Assembly (NCBI GenBank): GCA_020201365.1
Contig: JAIVGV010000103.1
Coordinates: forward strand, 1-6,458
Origin: Acidobacteriota bacterium
Lineage (GTDB): Bacteria; Acidobacteriota; Blastocatellia; Pyrinomonadales; Pyrinomonadaceae
DNA length: 6,458 nucleotides
Reading direction: 5' to 3'
Positions 5,288 to 6,458 of this stretch are shown here, in pieces. Numbering within the stretch: position 1 is the stretch's first letter; every line of letters starts with the position of its first letter. The translations under genes and the position numbers were made by a program. The notes under the pieces are model-generated. The model did no database searches, was not told the origin of the DNA, and saw only the letters and a program-made list of their open reading frames with translations.

Positions 5288-5317
5288 AAAATAGCACAGC
5301 CGCGCGGCGCGAGACAA
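5288..5317 (-). promoter_or_regulatory. Possible sigma-70-type promoter for the carboxylase gene
   Basis: On the minus strand TTGTCT (5317-5312) and TATTTT (5293-5288) are separated by 18 nt, each matching the consensus at 4 of 6 positions. They lie about 55 nt upstream of the carboxylase ATG. A second A/T-rich hexamer, TAAAAT (5269-5264), matches the -10 consensus at 5 of 6 but has no good -35. The elements overlap the GC-rich hairpin, so only one reading, or a mix, may be real. This gap is the only AT-rich stretch near the gene, which mildly favours a promoter somewhere here. Confidence 0.25.
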
Positions 5318-5330
5318 CGCGGGCGCGGCT
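5298..5330 (-). terminator. GC-rich hairpin downstream of the metallopeptidase, terminator-like
   Basis: Perfect 8-bp inverted repeat: AGCCGCGC at 5298-5305 and GCGCGGCT at 5323-5330, with a 17-nt loop. Read on the minus strand it starts 27 nt after the peptidase TAG and is followed by GTGCTATTTTCC, a short T-rich stretch. This fits a weak intrinsic terminator. The T-tract is imperfect and displaced by four bases, and the same bases can be read as a promoter -10, so the assignment is tentative. Confidence 0.35.
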
Positions 5331-5357
5331 CGTGCGGCGTTGAGAGTTGGCGCGCAA

Positions 5358-6458
5358 CTACTGCCAGATTTTGCCGAGCAGCGTCGTCAGCCTGATGTTC
5401 TGCGGCGCGCCTTCGACGACGATGACGCGCGAGCCGCGACGCACGACCGCGCCCGACTTGTCGGTCGTCATGAACATGTTGACCGCCGAGTCGTCGCCGA
5501 CCGTGCTCTGGTTCGAGCCCCTGATCCCGTAGCGCCGCTCCGTGCGCTTGACGTAAGCGTCGTAAAACTCGCGCGCGTCTTGTTCGGTGTCCCACGCCGA
5601 AAGCTGCGCGAGCGTCGTCTCGTGCGTCCGCGCGTTCTCGTAGAGCGCGTAGCGGTCGCCGCCCCAGCCAGCGGCGGCGCGGCGCGACTCGTCGTCGTTT
5701 TTCAAAAACTCGTTGAGGATGAGGTAGTAGCCCCACTCGCCGTTCACGTCGTAGTCAATGCGCCGCCAGCCCCTGCCGAGCGCGGGCGCGAGATCGGGGA
5801 GGTCAACGCGCGCGGGCGCTTCGTGGGCGAAATATTTTTCCGGGTGGATGATCTGCTCGGTGGACTGCGGGAGGCTCGTGAACGCCTCGTCCACGGCTTT
5901 CCAGCCGCCGCGCTGGTAGAGCTGGCGCGCCCAGTTCATGCCCTGCTCGTAGGGGAACAGGAGCGACGCGCGCAGCGACTGAGGAGCCGCGTCGATCTTC
6001 GTCGTCTGCGCCGAGCCGACCGACTTGAGCATGGCGAGCGCGCGCCGCGCGTCCTTCAGGACGTAGAGCGTCATCTCCCACGTGGCGTCGCCTTCGACGA
6101 GGGCGTGTGCGGCGAGTTCGGCGTCCGCGTCGCCGCGCTTCCAGTGGTCGAAGCGTTTGAGATCGAAGTGCTGATCTTGGAGCGCGTGCGTCAGCTCGTG
6201 ACTGATGACGGGCTGCTGACCGTCGAGATCGATCCAGTCGGCGAGGTAGAAGGTCTGCGACTTGGGATCGTAGTAGCCGAGTATCTGCTCGGTGAGGACG
6301 GAGACGAGGAAGGGGCGCATCTGGAAGTCCGCGGGGATGAGACCGAGTTTTTTGAGCGTCAGCTCGTCGGCGCGAATCTCTTCGGGCTTCGTCTCCTCGT
6401 CCAAGTTCTTGAGCAGCATCCGCTCGATCTCCGCGCGCGACTGCGCCCCGCTCTTGAC
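5358..6458 (-). CDS. Putative HExxH zinc metallopeptidase, 5'-truncated by window edge
   Basis: The frame is open to the window edge, so the N-terminus is missing. An internal ATG at 6419 is preceded by 13 further in-frame codons (VKSGAQSRAEIER) and is probably not the true start. Counting from that Met, HELTH lies at residues 74-78, inside VISHELTHALQDQHFD. This is a classic zinc site: two His ligands and a catalytic Glu. About 31 residues on, ALVEGDATWEM offers Glu109 as a third ligand, the gluzincin arrangement. Upstream, VLTEQILGYYDPKSQTFYLA resembles the beta-strand region that often precedes HExxH in uncharacterised bacterial peptidase-like proteins. The C-terminal part (about residues 220-353) has no motif I recognise and ends in TAG. 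Whether it is exported cannot be judged without the N-terminus. Substrate is unknown. It is separated from the carboxylase by 125 bp with a terminator-like hairpin, so it is probably a separate transcription unit. The zinc site is clear; the family name is uncertain. Confidence 0.8.
   Translation of the reverse strand, partial: VKSGAQSRAEIERMLLKNLDEETKPEEIRADELTLKKLGLIPADFQMRPFLVSVLTEQILGYYDPKSQTFYLADWIDLDGQQPVISHELTHALQDQHFDLKRFDHWKRGDADAELAAHALVEGDATWEMTLYVLKDARRALAMLKSVGSAQTTKIDAAPQSLRASLLFPYEQGMNWARQLYQRGGWKAVDEAFTSLPQSTEQIIHPEKYFAHEAPARVDLPDLAPALGRGWRRIDYDVNGEWGYYLILNEFLKNDDESRRAAAGWGGDRYALYENARTHETTLAQLSAWDTEQDAREFYDAYVKRTERRYGIRGSNQSTVGDDSAVNMFMTTDKSGAVVRRGSRVIVVEGAPQNIRLTTLLGKIWQ

Noticed and set aside
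5278..5736. 152-codon minus-strand frame at the peptidase 3' end
   Set aside because: Arg-rich out-of-frame reading overlapping the peptidase frame and running into the gap; no motif, no ribosome site.

Overview
The window is GC-rich bacterial DNA. All supportable genes lie on the minus strand, so transcription runs from position 6458 towards position 1. There are no RNA genes, phage or insertion-sequence genes, or CRISPR arrays that I can see. The organism cannot be fixed from the sequence. GC-rich codon use, an Asn-rich exported protein and a split AtuA module would fit an environmental Acidobacteriota-like bacterium (for example Blastocatellia), but this is a low-confidence inference.

Layout in transcription order: (1) the C-terminal part of a gluzincin-like HExxH metallopeptidase (6458-5358, 5' end outside the window); (2) a 125-bp gap with a GC-rich hairpin that overlaps a possible promoter; (3) a biotin-dependent acyl-CoA carboxylase beta (carboxyltransferase) subunit with an unusual low-complexity N-terminal extension (5232-3373); (4) a 169-bp gap with two inverted repeats; (5) an exported protein with alternating Asn-rich and Arg-Gly-rich blocks around one predicted beta-rich domain (3203-2061); (6) a 131-bp gap with a long imperfect inverted repeat and degenerate heptamer repeats; (7) an AtuA-family protein (1929-562), its separately encoded AtuA-like C-terminal domain (559-212), and the first 71 codons of an alpha/beta hydrolase of the epoxide-hydrolase type (215-1). 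The hydrolase start overlaps the previous stop as ATGA.

The last three genes (2-bp gap, then 4-bp overlap) are almost certainly one translationally coupled operon. AtuA-family proteins and acyl-CoA carboxylase beta subunits recur together in acyclic terpene and branched acyl-CoA degradation (Pseudomonas atu system), so the window probably holds part of a locus for degrading branched or isoprenoid acyl-CoA compounds. The biotin carboxylase/biotin carrier subunit, acyl-CoA dehydrogenase and enoyl-CoA hydratase that would complete it are not in the window. The most unusual object is the secreted Asn/Arg-Gly repeat protein between the carboxylase and the AtuA operon. I found no clear evidence of a wholly new multi-gene system.
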